A DNA stretch of 30,996 nucleotides from JAKSCF01 sp028279945 (GTDB lineage: Bacteria; Bacillota; Clostridia; Peptostreptococcales; JAAYPU01). The position numbers were made by a program, and so were the translations under genes. The stretch lies in contig JANQMT010000210.1 in assembly GCA_028279945.1 (NCBI GenBank), positions 1 through 30,996 of the forward strand. Direction: 5' to 3'. The notes beneath the pieces were generated by a model, which saw nothing but the letters and a program-made list of their open reading frames with translations, did not search any database and was not told where the DNA came from. Shown one piece after another: positions 16,510-23,798 of this stretch; positions within the stretch are counted from its first letter, which is position 1, and every line of letters begins with the position of its first letter.

Positions 16510-16527
16510 TGATGTAATTTGACATCA
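16510..16527. promoter_or_regulatory. Upstream activator site B
   Basis: tgatgtaatttgacatca repeats the site A pattern with one mismatch (GACATC for TACATC). Its centre is 88 bp from that of site A and about 196 bp upstream of the predicted bcd start, so the two sites lie roughly eight helical turns apart, which suits cooperative binding of activator oligomers. Confidence 0.7.
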
Positions 16528-16596
16528 CCAAAATATTTTGATATTTCTACGGGAAAAGACTCTAAAAAAACAGAAGATATTTCATGAAAAGAAAGG

Positions 16597-16644
16597 TATA
16601 ATATCTATTGGTGTAACTTAATAAACAGCGGCTCCCCGTGGCCG
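16597..16644 (+). promoter_or_regulatory. Possible promoter and small GC-rich hairpin before the macrodomain gene
   Basis: A TATAAT lies at 16597-16602 without a good -35 box. Downstream, gcggc and gccgc arms form a short GC-rich hairpin at 16628-16644 in otherwise AT-rich DNA. In the 409-bp gap between bcd and the macrodomain gene I see nothing beyond this, the sigma-54 promoter and its two activator sites. Confidence 0.35.
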
Positions 16645-16674
16645 CCTTAAATATAATATGAAGGAGGCAATATA

Positions 16675-17217
16675 ATGAACAAAAAAAGCATGAATTATAT
16701 GAATACTATGTTAACCGTTATCCACGCAGATATTACGAAGCTAAAAGTAGATGCTGTTGTCAATGCAGCAAACGAAAGTTTAAGAGGCGGCGGGGGTGTA
16801 GATGGTGCGATCCATAAGGCAGGCGGTCCTCAAATATTAAAAGAGTGCATTAAATATGATGGTTGTCCCACCGGAGAGGCTAGATTAACGTCGGCAGGCA
16901 ATATGCCCAGCCGATATGTTATACATACTGTAGGACCAATTTACAGAGGAGGTACTCATAATGAAAAAGAGCTGCTTCAAAATGCTTATACCAATTCTCT
17001 AAAAATGGCTGTTGATCATAAGATAAAAACCATTGCATTTCCTTTTATCTCAGCAGGTGTTTACGGTTATCCTAAAAACGAAGCTTCTAAAATAGCAGTA
17101 GAAGCAGTTACCAATTTTGTGAAGAAGAATGATACAATAGAGGAGGTAATATTCTGTAGTTTCTCAGAAAAAGATTACAAAATATTTCTAGATCAGTTAC
17201 AAAAAATAATGATATAA
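16675..17217 (+). CDS. Macrodomain protein (O-acetyl-ADP-ribose deacetylase type)
   Basis: This 180-residue protein is essentially one macro domain, which binds ADP-ribose and, in YmdB-like enzymes, hydrolyses O-acetyl-ADP-ribose or ADP-ribosyl-protein links. Motifs are HADITKLKVDAVVNAANESLRGGGGVDGAIHKAGG (spread over residues 18-52), YVIHTVGP and the glycine loop ISAGVYGYPK. GAAGGAGG lies before the ATG; the Met codons at residues 6, 9 and 12 lack such a site. It leads a plus-strand operon with an MFS transporter and RNA-modification genes. No toxin-like ADP-ribosyltransferase is visible nearby, so a housekeeping role is the default view. Confidence 0.88.
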   Translation: MNKKSMNYMNTMLTVIHADITKLKVDAVVNAANESLRGGGGVDGAIHKAGGPQILKECIKYDGCPTGEARLTSAGNMPSRYVIHTVGPIYRGGTHNEKELLQNAYTNSLKMAVDHKIKTIAFPFISAGVYGYPKNEASKIAVEAVTNFVKKNDTIEEVIFCSFSEKDYKIFLDQLQKIMI

Positions 17218-17236
17218 ACAAAAGAAGGTGTATTTA

Positions 17237-18406
17237 TTGAAGGCGAATCTAAAAGTGAAACAAATGTTTGCAGTCTGTCTAGGGCATTTTATGAATGATG
17301 TGTTCATGAATCTATTGATTCCGTTGTCGTTTTTATTTAAAGAAAGAATGGGACTGACTTTTGCCGAACAAGCGATGATAGGCACGGTTATTATTTCTTT
17401 GGGTTCATTTGCACAGCCGGTAGTAGGATATGCTGTAGACAAAAAGGGAAGAGCCTGGTTATTGATTCTATCTATATTATGGATAGGAATATTTACCAGC
17501 ATTACTGGATTCATTAATGGGTATTATCTTTTATTAATAGTAGCAGGATTAGGAGCGTTAGCATCAGCTTTGTATCATCCGTTAGGCTCTGCTATTATGA
17601 TTCAATTGCTTGGGAAAACAAAAGGTGCCGGACTATCGATCTTTATTACCGTAGGCAGTTTTGCGGTTGGGTTTGCACCATTTGTTGCAATTCCTTTGGT
17701 AACAAATTTTGGATTGGAATATCTTGTATTATTTTTAATACCTACCATACTAACGGTATTGATAATGTTTATATATAAAGTTCATAAAATTGAAATATAT
17801 AAAACCGAACATAGTAATACTAAAAGAAAGAAGATTAATAAAGATAAAATAAGATGGGTCACATCATTGGTTACAGTGTCTGTGCTGAGAGGTTTAGTTT
17901 TTAGAAGCTTTTTGTTGGCTTTTGGTTTTCAATTGCTGATATCTAAAGGTGTAAGTGAACTATGGGCTGGGATTGCAGTTTCTGTTATGATGTGGACCAG
18001 CGCAGGAGGCACACTTTTTGGTGGATATCTTAATGACCGTTATGGCGGCAAAAAAGTGATGCATTTGTCTAATTTTGGGGTAACAGCACTGTTAATAGGA
18101 CTCATTTTTGCATATGGACCTTTAGAAATGTTGATTTACTGTCTAATAGGCTTTGTTGCAGGATTAGGAAATACCCCAAATATTACCATGGTACAAGAAA
18201 TTATTCCTCAAAATACAAGCCTTGCTACAGGATTGGTTTTTGGATTGGGCGGCGGCCTAGCCGGTGTCATCATGTATTTTTATGGACAAATTGCAGATGC
18301 TACAGGATTGCTCACGGCAGTAGCTTTGTTATTGATACCGGTTCTTATTATGGATGTACTTGTATTTTTCAATCCTGTATATGATGACGGTGAACTGGTT
18401 AAATAA
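17237..18406 (+). CDS. MFS transporter, fosmidomycin-resistance-like
   Basis: This 389-residue protein has about twelve membrane segments. The first helix region reads CLGHFMNDVFMNLLIPL, the 'GH..ND' start typical of the Fsr-type subfamily of major facilitators, and the usual loop 2-3 motif appears as GYAVDKKGRAWLL. A second-half loop reads GGYLNDRYGGKKVMH. The frame opens with GTG at 17228, but that GTG touches the AGAAGG ribosome site; the TTG at 17237 is 8 nt away and is the better start. It begins about 20 nt after the macrodomain gene and ends 16 nt before truA. Substrate unknown; drug or metabolite export is typical for the family. Confidence 0.85.
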   Translation: MKANLKVKQMFAVCLGHFMNDVFMNLLIPLSFLFKERMGLTFAEQAMIGTVIISLGSFAQPVVGYAVDKKGRAWLLILSILWIGIFTSITGFINGYYLLLIVAGLGALASALYHPLGSAIMIQLLGKTKGAGLSIFITVGSFAVGFAPFVAIPLVTNFGLEYLVLFLIPTILTVLIMFIYKVHKIEIYKTEHSNTKRKKINKDKIRWVTSLVTVSVLRGLVFRSFLLAFGFQLLISKGVSELWAGIAVSVMMWTSAGGTLFGGYLNDRYGGKKVMHLSNFGVTALLIGLIFAYGPLEMLIYCLIGFVAGLGNTPNITMVQEIIPQNTSLATGLVFGLGGGLAGVIMYFYGQIADATGLLTAVALLLIPVLIMDVLVFFNPVYDDGELVK

Positions 18407-18422
18407 AGAAAGGATTATACTC

Positions 18423-19208
18423 ATGACTAATGTGCTGTTGGAAATTCAATATGATGGGACCCATTTTAGTGGGTGGCAAAGGCAGCTCAACGCTAGAACG
18501 GTACAGGGAGAAATTGAAAAGGTGCTGAGCACTTTATGTCTGCAAAAAATAGATGTACAGGGGACAAGCAGGACGGATGCAGGGGTACATGCTTATATGC
18601 AAGGTGTATCTTTCAAAGGCGATTTTGCTATTCCTGTTAACAGGATAAAAAAGGCAGCCAATGGTTTACTCCCGGATGATATCTATATCAGAAAAGCGAT
18701 TGAAGTTGATGAGGACTTTCATGCTCGATTTTCTTCAGTAGGAAAAACCTATCAATATAAAATATTAAATACTCAAGAAAAAGATATATTTTCTAGGAAT
18801 TATTATTATAATATATGTAAACCCTTAGACCTTGAAATGATGAAAGAAGCTGGTGCATGCTTTGTTGGCACACATAATTTTATAACTTTTATGAGTAGTA
18901 AGAGTCAGGTGGAAAATACTATAAGAACAATCTATTCTCTAAACATTCAAGAAGAAATCATAAAACATCCTCAGCAAGGCAGATTGTTGATCATAGAAGT
19001 AACAGGAAAAAGCTTTCTTTATAACATGGTTCGCATTATAGCGGGTACATTAATAGATGTAGGGTTAAGAAAAATTAAGGCAAATGAAATCAATGATATC
19101 ATACTAAGTAAAGATAGATGGCGTGCAAGACATACGGCGCCTGCTAAAGGATTATACTTAAAGAAAATCTATTTCGATGAAACAGAGCTAAAGGAGAAAA
19201 TAAAATGA
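18423..19208 (+). CDS. truA: tRNA pseudouridine(38-40) synthase
   Basis: This 261-residue protein converts uridines 38-40 of the tRNA anticodon stem to pseudouridine. The catalytic Asp is D52 in GTSRTDAGVHA. The N terminus MTNVLLEIQYDGTHFSGWQRQ is standard for TruA, and the C-terminal half carries RLLIIEVTGKSFLYNMVRIIAGTL. The ORF can be extended upstream to 18354, but that part overlaps the MFS gene; GAAAGGA sits before the ATG at 18423. The stop overlaps yhbY as ATGA. In many Firmicutes truA lies next to rplM; here 11 kb separate them. Confidence 0.94.
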   Translation: MTNVLLEIQYDGTHFSGWQRQLNARTVQGEIEKVLSTLCLQKIDVQGTSRTDAGVHAYMQGVSFKGDFAIPVNRIKKAANGLLPDDIYIRKAIEVDEDFHARFSSVGKTYQYKILNTQEKDIFSRNYYYNICKPLDLEMMKEAGACFVGTHNFITFMSSKSQVENTIRTIYSLNIQEEIIKHPQQGRLLIIEVTGKSFLYNMVRIIAGTLIDVGLRKIKANEINDIILSKDRWRARHTAPAKGLYLKKIYFDETELKEKIK

Positions 19209-19495
19209 TTACGGGAAAACAAAGAAGTTTTTTAAAAAGTCTGGCTAATAGTCTGGACCCCATTGTATTGATAGGAAAAGACGGCTTAACTCAGAATGTT
19301 ATTAACCAAATTGATGAAGCATTAGAAGCACGAGAATTGGTTAAGGTAAAACTTTTAGATACAAGCATGCTGGATGCAAGAGATACAGCTAATGAAATAT
19401 GTGCAACACTTCACTCAGAATATGTTCAGAGTATAGGAAGCCGTTTTATTGTATATCGAGCATCTAGAAAAAATAAACAAATCGATTTGCCATAG
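19205..19495 (+). CDS. yhbY: YhbY/CRM-domain RNA-binding protein
   Basis: This 96-residue protein is a single CRM domain, which binds rRNA and is linked to assembly of the 50S subunit. It begins ITGKQRSFLKSLANSLDPIVLIGKDGLT and has the conserved LDEALEARELVKVKL-type stretch (here IDEALEARELVKVKL) and a GSRFIVYR-type end. It is translationally coupled to truA by a 4-base overlap. Length and motifs agree with the family; no oddities. Confidence 0.92.
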   Translation: MITGKQRSFLKSLANSLDPIVLIGKDGLTQNVINQIDEALEARELVKVKLLDTSMLDARDTANEICATLHSEYVQSIGSRFIVYRASRKNKQIDLP

Positions 19496-19506
19496 GAGGT
19501 GGAAGA

Positions 19507-20079
19507 TTGGTTATTTGTGTTTATAGTTCTTCTAGCAACTTGATTGATAAAAAATATAAAGAAGCAGCTTATCGGCTTGGATGTGAAATTGCTAAAAGAG
19601 GCGATACTTTTCTTTATGGTGGAGGTCAGCTGGGCCTTATGGGACAGTGTGCAAAAGGCGTGCATGATCATAACGGAAAAGTAGTAGGGATTATTCCCAA
19701 AGTTCTAAATGTAAAAGGTGTTGTTTATGATTATTGTGACGAACTTATTGTAACAGAAGATATGCGTACCAGAAAAAAAGTCATGGATGAGCGGTCTGAT
19801 GCGGTAATCACACTTCCAGGTGGTTTTGGCACGCTGGAAGAAATACTTGAAATGATCACTTTAAAACAATTGCAATATCATAACAAACCTATAGCAATAT
19901 TAAACACAGACGGATTTTACAATGAGTTAATTGAGATGTTTGACAAAATTATAGATCTTGATTTTGCCAAGAATGTCATGAAATCTTATTATTATATAAG
20001 TCATAATGCAAAGGACATTTTGGATTATATCGATCATTACGAGCCGATAAAACATCAAAATAAGTGGGAACACAGGTAA
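19507..20079 (+). CDS. LOG-family protein (cytokinin riboside phosphoribohydrolase-like)
   Basis: This 190-residue Rossmann-fold protein has the LOG signatures: GGGQLGLMGQCAKG, the MRTRKKVM segment with the catalytic Arg, and PGGFGTLEEILEMITLKQL. Enzymes of this family remove ribose 5-phosphate from nucleoside monophosphates. The start is TTG at 19507 behind AGGAGGTGG, which also overlaps the end of the yhbY gene. In bacteria without plant contact the role is probably nucleotide salvage. The neighbouring truA and yhbY suggest constitutive expression. Confidence 0.88.
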   Translation: MVICVYSSSSNLIDKKYKEAAYRLGCEIAKRGDTFLYGGGQLGLMGQCAKGVHDHNGKVVGIIPKVLNVKGVVYDYCDELIVTEDMRTRKKVMDERSDAVITLPGGFGTLEEILEMITLKQLQYHNKPIAILNTDGFYNELIEMFDKIIDLDFAKNVMKSYYYISHNAKDILDYIDHYEPIKHQNKWEHR

Positions 20080-20092
20080 AAGGAGTTTAATA

Positions 20093-20515
20093 ATGAAATA
20101 CAATGCACGAGTTGAACATGTTTTTGCCAATAATGTTGAGGAGGTCTGGCAAGCCATTACGACACCGAGAATTATAAAAGAGTGGTGCTTGCAAACAAAC
20201 TTCAAATTGAAAAAAGAATACCCATTTTATCTTAGAGATACATCAAGAAAAAAAGAGTTAGTCATTCAGTGCCGAGTTATAGACTTTGAAGAAAATAAAA
20301 GTTTAACTTATATGTGGGGACTCGGCAGCCATGAATCAACTCGAGTTAACTTTAAAATAAGTAAAGAAAAAAAAGGAACAAAATTGGAAGTAGAGCATAG
20401 TGGATTTGCAGGCATTCATGGCTTTTTTGCATCTAAGAATTTTAGCGGTGTATGGAAAAAAATGATAAAAGATCAATTACCTAAAGCAATGGAAAAGTTT
20501 TTTCAGAAGGCGTAA
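20093..20515 (+). CDS. SRPBCC (START-like/AHSA1-type) domain protein
   Basis: This 140-residue protein begins VEHVFANNVEEVWQAITTPRIIKEWCLQTNFKL, the pattern of the AHSA1 subfamily of the SRPBCC fold, and contains the LEVEHSGFAG strand and a C-terminal helix. The fold makes a deep hydrophobic cavity for a ligand; the ligand is unknown. It follows the LOG gene by 13 nt and is the last gene of the operon, with a hairpin 4 nt beyond the stop codon. Confidence 0.82.
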   Translation: MKYNARVEHVFANNVEEVWQAITTPRIIKEWCLQTNFKLKKEYPFYLRDTSRKKELVIQCRVIDFEENKSLTYMWGLGSHESTRVNFKISKEKKGTKLEVEHSGFAGIHGFFASKNFSGVWKKMIKDQLPKAMEKFFQKA

Positions 20516-20518
20516 GTA

Positions 20519-20550
20519 ACGGCACGGAGATAAGTTCCCCGTGCCGTTTC
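20519..20550. terminator. Hairpin between the converging SRPBCC and tyrS genes
   Basis: Arms acggcacgg (20519-20527) and ccgtgccgt (20539-20547) pair perfectly around an 11-nt loop. Only three Ts follow on either side, so it is a strong stem with a weak tail. It probably ends the plus-strand operon and perhaps tyrS as well. Confidence 0.65.
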
Positions 20551-20566
20551 GCAACCATGATCCATG

Positions 20567-21793
20567 TTACTTTATAACAAATTGGTAATATTTTTTCTTT
20601 CCTTTTCTAATAAGAATTTTACCGTCGTTAAAAAGGTCTTTTGTTATCATAAATTTTGAATCGTTTATCTTATCACCATTAACAGAAAGCCCGCCTTGTT
20701 TTGCTAATCGATTCCCTTCGCTTTTACTGGGAATAAGATTAAAACTTGCAAGGAGCGATACAACATCTATGCCGGCTTCTATGACAGAAGATTCTACCTC
20801 ATATGTGGGCACATTGTCCATATTGGTGCCTTGAGCAAATAAAGCTTTTGAAGCTTCCTGAGCTTTTGCCGCTTCTTCTTCACCATGTACCAGGCAAGTC
20901 ACCTCAAACGCTAAGGCTTCTTTTGCCTTATTAATTTCTGCACCTTCTAATGCGCCTAATGCTCTGACTTCTTCCATAGGTAAGAAAGTGAGTAAAGCAA
21001 GGCATTTTTCTACATCTGCATCATCAACATTTCTCCAGTATTGATAGAAATCATAAGGGGATGTCTTTTCAGGATCCAGCCATAAGGCACCTTTTTCTGT
21101 TTTACCCATTTTGTTCCCTTCACTGGTAGTCAGTAAAGTAAAAGTCATACCAAATACTTGTTCGTTTTGAACACGTCTAACCAAATCTACACCATTTATG
21201 ATGTTGGACCATTGATCATCTCCACCCATTTGGAGTCGACAGTTATAGCGCTTATAAAGCTCTAGAAAATCATAGGATTGCATCAACATATAGTTGAACT
21301 CTAAAAATGACAATCCTTTCTCTAAACGAGATTTAAAACATTCGGCTGTCAACATTCTATTAACTGAAAAATGTTTTCCAATGTCTCTTAAAAAATTAAC
21401 ATAATTCAATTCTAACAGCCATTCTGCATTATTTGAAATAATAGCTTTTCCATCTGTAAAATCTAAAAATTTGGCGAAATGCTTCTTAAACTGATTACCG
21501 TTGTCTTGGATATCTTGCTTAGTCAGCATTTTTCTCATATCGGTTTTTCCTGATGGATCACCAACCATTGCAGTACCGGCGCCAATGAGAACAATAGGCT
21601 TATGACCGGCTTGCTGCATATGCATCATAGTGACCACTTGAAGAAAATGACCGACATGAAGGCTGTCCGCTGTTGGGTCAAAACCAATGTAGAAAGTAAC
21701 GGACTCTTTGCCTAAAAGCTCTCTTAGCTCTTCTTCGTGAGTAGTCTGTTGAATAAAACCTCTCTCTTTCAATACATCATATACATTTTTCAT
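20567..21793 (-). CDS. tyrS: Tyrosyl-tRNA synthetase
   Basis: This 408-residue class I synthetase charges tRNA-Tyr. The ATP site carries GFDPTADSLHVGH (HIGH variant) and GNKMGKTEKGALW (KMSKS variant). The tyrosine pocket includes QSYDFLELY and QMGGDDQWSNI, and a C-terminal S4 RNA-binding domain begins around residue 340 (SKSEGNRLAKQGGLSVNG). A tyrosine T-box leader and a consensus promoter stand upstream, so expression should rise when tRNA-Tyr is uncharged. Length and motifs match the shorter TyrS type that reads HVGH rather than the TyrZ form, though assignment to subtype is tentative. Confidence 0.95.
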   Translation of the reverse strand: MKNVYDVLKERGFIQQTTHEEELRELLGKESVTFYIGFDPTADSLHVGHFLQVVTMMHMQQAGHKPIVLIGAGTAMVGDPSGKTDMRKMLTKQDIQDNGNQFKKHFAKFLDFTDGKAIISNNAEWLLELNYVNFLRDIGKHFSVNRMLTAECFKSRLEKGLSFLEFNYMLMQSYDFLELYKRYNCRLQMGGDDQWSNIINGVDLVRRVQNEQVFGMTFTLLTTSEGNKMGKTEKGALWLDPEKTSPYDFYQYWRNVDDADVEKCLALLTFLPMEEVRALGALEGAEINKAKEALAFEVTCLVHGEEEAAKAQEASKALFAQGTNMDNVPTYEVESSVIEAGIDVVSLLASFNLIPSKSEGNRLAKQGGLSVNGDKINDSKFMITKDLFNDGKILIRKGKKKYYQFVIK

Positions 21794-21839
21794 GATACGC
21801 TATATGCCTCCTAAAAATACTTTAAAATTTAAATTTAAA

Positions 21840-22062
21840 CAAAAAAACGGTTTTTATCCATATTAAGGACGAAAAACCGCGGTACCACCTTATTTCAGAA
21901 TTAAATTCTGCTCTCTAACTGCTATATCGGGCAGAACCGTCAATGAGATTTCCGGAGTGTAATTCACTAATCAATACTATGCAACCTTTCACCAACCGGA
22001 AGCTCTCTATAATAGTTTTTAATAGCTACTTAATCCTTCATTGATATTACAAAATTCAGTGT
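21840..22062 (-). ncRNA. T-box leader, tyrosine specific
   Basis: On the minus strand the leader contains AGAGAGCTTCCGGTTGGTGAAAGG (in two short blocks near 22007-21983), a stem I signature of T-boxes. A TAC triplet at 21961-21959, followed by A in the expected internal loop, is the likely tyrosine specifier. The antiterminator T-box sequence aaggtggtaccgcgg lies at 21892-21877. The overlapping terminator cggtttttcgtcc / ggataaaaaccg (21879-21848) is followed by seven Ts. Uncharged tRNA-Tyr would therefore favour antitermination and tyrS expression. Confidence 0.92.
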
Positions 22063-22063
22063 A

Positions 22064-22092
22064 ATCATAACACAACATTTTTGTAATTTCAA
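22064..22092 (-). promoter_or_regulatory. Sigma-A promoter of the tyrS T-box transcript
   Basis: On the minus strand TTGAAA (22092-22087), a 17-bp spacer and TATGAT (22069-22064) form a near-consensus promoter, placing the start at about 22057, just before the T-box stem I. The stretch from here to the gntR stop holds an 8-bp inverted repeat (ttatacaa 22162-22169, ttgtataa 22185-22192) that is a weak candidate terminator for gntR. Confidence 0.75.
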
Positions 22093-22193
22093 TGGTTAAA
22101 ACAATTTTTTTTTATACACGTTCCATAAACAGAGTCAGCGTAAAGACTGAATAATTATATTTTATACAATTATGCCAGTAATATTTGTATAAA

Positions 22194-22856
22194 TTATAGC
22201 TTTCTCTTAACTTTATTCAAACGTAATCTTGCATTGCTAATATGATCTTTTAAGCTTGAGCACGCTTCATGGACTTGGAATTTTTCGCAATAACCAATAA
22301 TTTTTTCATGCTCTGCAAAAGCAGTTTCTTTATCACTTTCTAATAAAACCTGAATCTGAGCACACAATATCATGCCATTGTAAAGCGACTCGATGAACTT
22401 AATCAAAGGCTCAAAGTGAGCAGGACGAAGTAATGTAAGGTGAATTTCCTTGTTTCTTTGTACTCTTTGGACGGAGTCTTCTTCATGTAAATTTTTCTCA
22501 TTTAACTTTCTCACTTTATCAATTTCTTCAGGGACAAGATTAGGAATTGCCCAGCTTAAAGCCAAAGGTTCAATATTGTAACGGATATCGTTCATACGTA
22601 ATATTTCATTGATATCCATGGATTTTACTATAGCGCCTCGTCTTTGGACTACGTCTACCAAACCTGCGGCCTCCAAATGCTTGATAGCCTCTCTGACAGG
22701 TATTGAGCTGACATTAAACTTTTCGGCGATAGACTGTTGCTTTAATTGAGTACCAGGTAATATTTCACTTGTTAGAATCTGTTTTTTTAATTCTTCAAAT
22801 ATTATTAAAGAGGTTTTACCGTACCCCTTATTGGATTTTACTTCATTAGACGACAT
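22194..22856 (-). CDS. GntR-family regulator, FadR/FCD subfamily
   Basis: This 220-residue protein has an N-terminal winged helix (about 13-78: SLIIFEELKKQILTSEILPG, QSIAEKFNVSSIPVREAIKHLEAAGLV) and a C-terminal helical FCD ligand domain. Candidate metal-binding His residues occur in NKEIHLTLL, AEHEKII and LKDHIS. Members usually repress a neighbouring catabolic operon and release DNA on binding a carboxylate. It is divergent from the aldolase operon across 218 bp, so it very likely controls that operon. GGGGGA precedes the ATG. A long AT-rich inverted repeat overlaps its own -10 box, which suggests autorepression. Confidence 0.88.
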   Translation of the reverse strand: MSSNEVKSNKGYGKTSLIIFEELKKQILTSEILPGTQLKQQSIAEKFNVSSIPVREAIKHLEAAGLVDVVQRRGAIVKSMDINEILRMNDIRYNIEPLALSWAIPNLVPEEIDKVRKLNEKNLHEEDSVQRVQRNKEIHLTLLRPAHFEPLIKFIESLYNGMILCAQIQVLLESDKETAFAEHEKIIGYCEKFQVHEACSSLKDHISNARLRLNKVKRKL

Positions 22857-22878
22857 GCTTTTTCCCCCGTATCCTACA

Positions 22879-22939
22879 ATATATTAAATGGTCGAATAAT
22901 TCTATTTAATATATAGCATAAAATCATTTGGTTTGTCAA
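22879..22939 (-). promoter_or_regulatory. gntR promoter with overlapping 11-bp inverted repeat
   Basis: On the minus strand TTGACA (22939-22934), 18 bp, then TATATA (22915-22910) fit a sigma-A promoter. Perfect arms atatattaaat (22879-22889) and atttaatatat (22904-22914) flank the sequence ggtcgaataattct and cover the -10 box. The repeat is a candidate GntR operator, but its AT richness raises the odds of chance. Confidence 0.5.
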
Positions 22940-22966
22940 ATATTCTGAAATTTTACTATTATTCTA

Positions 22967-23030
22967 TTGACACATAGCAAATAACAATATAATATAATCA
23001 ATAAGAAATATAAAATAATATATTATTTTA
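22967..23030 (+). promoter_or_regulatory. Promoter of the aldolase-symporter operon and 20-bp palindrome
   Basis: A consensus TTGACA at 22967-22972 is followed by overlapping TATAAT-like hexamers from 22988 (the best 17-bp-spaced one is TAATAT at 22990). A perfect 20-bp palindrome, taaaataatatattatttta, at 23011-23030 lies just downstream of the expected start. It is in a position where a bound repressor would block elongation, so it is a second operator candidate. Confidence 0.5.
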
Positions 23031-23074
23031 GTGAATTGTTTACAAATAATATCTTTAACTAGGAGGGATTTATC

Positions 23075-23734
23075 TTGAGTCGAAACAAAATAGACAGGGT
23101 CTTAGCTGCAATAGAAAAAGTTGGGGTTATCGCTTGTATGCGAGGTGGTTTTACTGTAGATACATCTTTAAGAGTGGCAGAAGCACTCATTGAAGTAGGT
23201 GCTAACGTATTTGAATTTACGATGAATTCATCTGACCCTGTGAATACCTTAAAAGCTTTGAAAAAAGAGTTCAAAGATGATTGTATTGTAGGAATGGGTA
23301 CAGTTCTTACGTTAGAAGAAGCAGAAGCAGTGTTGGATGCTAAGGCAGACTTTGTTATGGCACCTTGCTTTGACCCTATAATCTTTAACAAAATACATTC
23401 ATCAGGCGTATTGATGGCACCTGGTGTTACAACACCAACAGAAGCAGTAGCGGCACATCAAGCTGGTGCAAGACTTCTTAAACTATTTCCGGTAGGACCA
23501 ATAGGCGTTGAATACCTGCGTGCGGTTCGCGGACCTCTTAATAATTTTAAGTTCTTCTGCGACGGACGAATTCCGATCCATAAGCTAAAAGACTTTATTG
23601 CAGCCGGAGCAGTAGGATGCGGCCAAGTAGAATCATTAACCGGTGATGGTACAGAAGATCCGGAAGTAATCAAACAAAAGGCAATTAAATTGCTTGCAGA
23701 TATAAAAGAAGCAAGAGAAAGCATAAAGCAGTGA
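23075..23734 (+). CDS. KDPG/KHG aldolase-like class I aldolase
   Basis: This 219-residue TIM-barrel protein matches the Eda family, which cleaves 2-keto-3-deoxy-6-phosphogluconate or 4-hydroxy-2-oxoglutarate to pyruvate plus an aldehyde. The Schiff-base Lys is K136 in LLKLFPVGP and the proton-shuttling Glu is E47 in FEFTMNS. Compared with E. coli Eda (from memory), the Arg after that Glu is Asn (LRT to MNS), the phosphate loop PTGGI reads CDGRI (162-166), and the second phosphate loop GGSW reads GQVES. The substrate is therefore probably not phosphorylated. The start is TTG at 23075 with AGGAGGG 8 nt upstream. First gene of the operon. Confidence 0.82.
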   Translation: MSRNKIDRVLAAIEKVGVIACMRGGFTVDTSLRVAEALIEVGANVFEFTMNSSDPVNTLKALKKEFKDDCIVGMGTVLTLEEAEAVLDAKADFVMAPCFDPIIFNKIHSSGVLMAPGVTTPTEAVAAHQAGARLLKLFPVGPIGVEYLRAVRGPLNNFKFFCDGRIPIHKLKDFIAAGAVGCGQVESLTGDGTEDPEVIKQKAIKLLADIKEARESIKQ

Positions 23735-23798
23735 GTGAACCTAAGGAGAAATGCTTGATATAAAAACTTCTTAGTGGATAGCTAAAGGAGATGAGAAT

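Noticed and set aside
16675..17217. Macrodomain protein as the antitoxin of an ADP-ribosylation toxin system
   Set aside because: No ADP-ribosyltransferase-like partner is adjacent, and the downstream genes are transport and RNA-modification genes.
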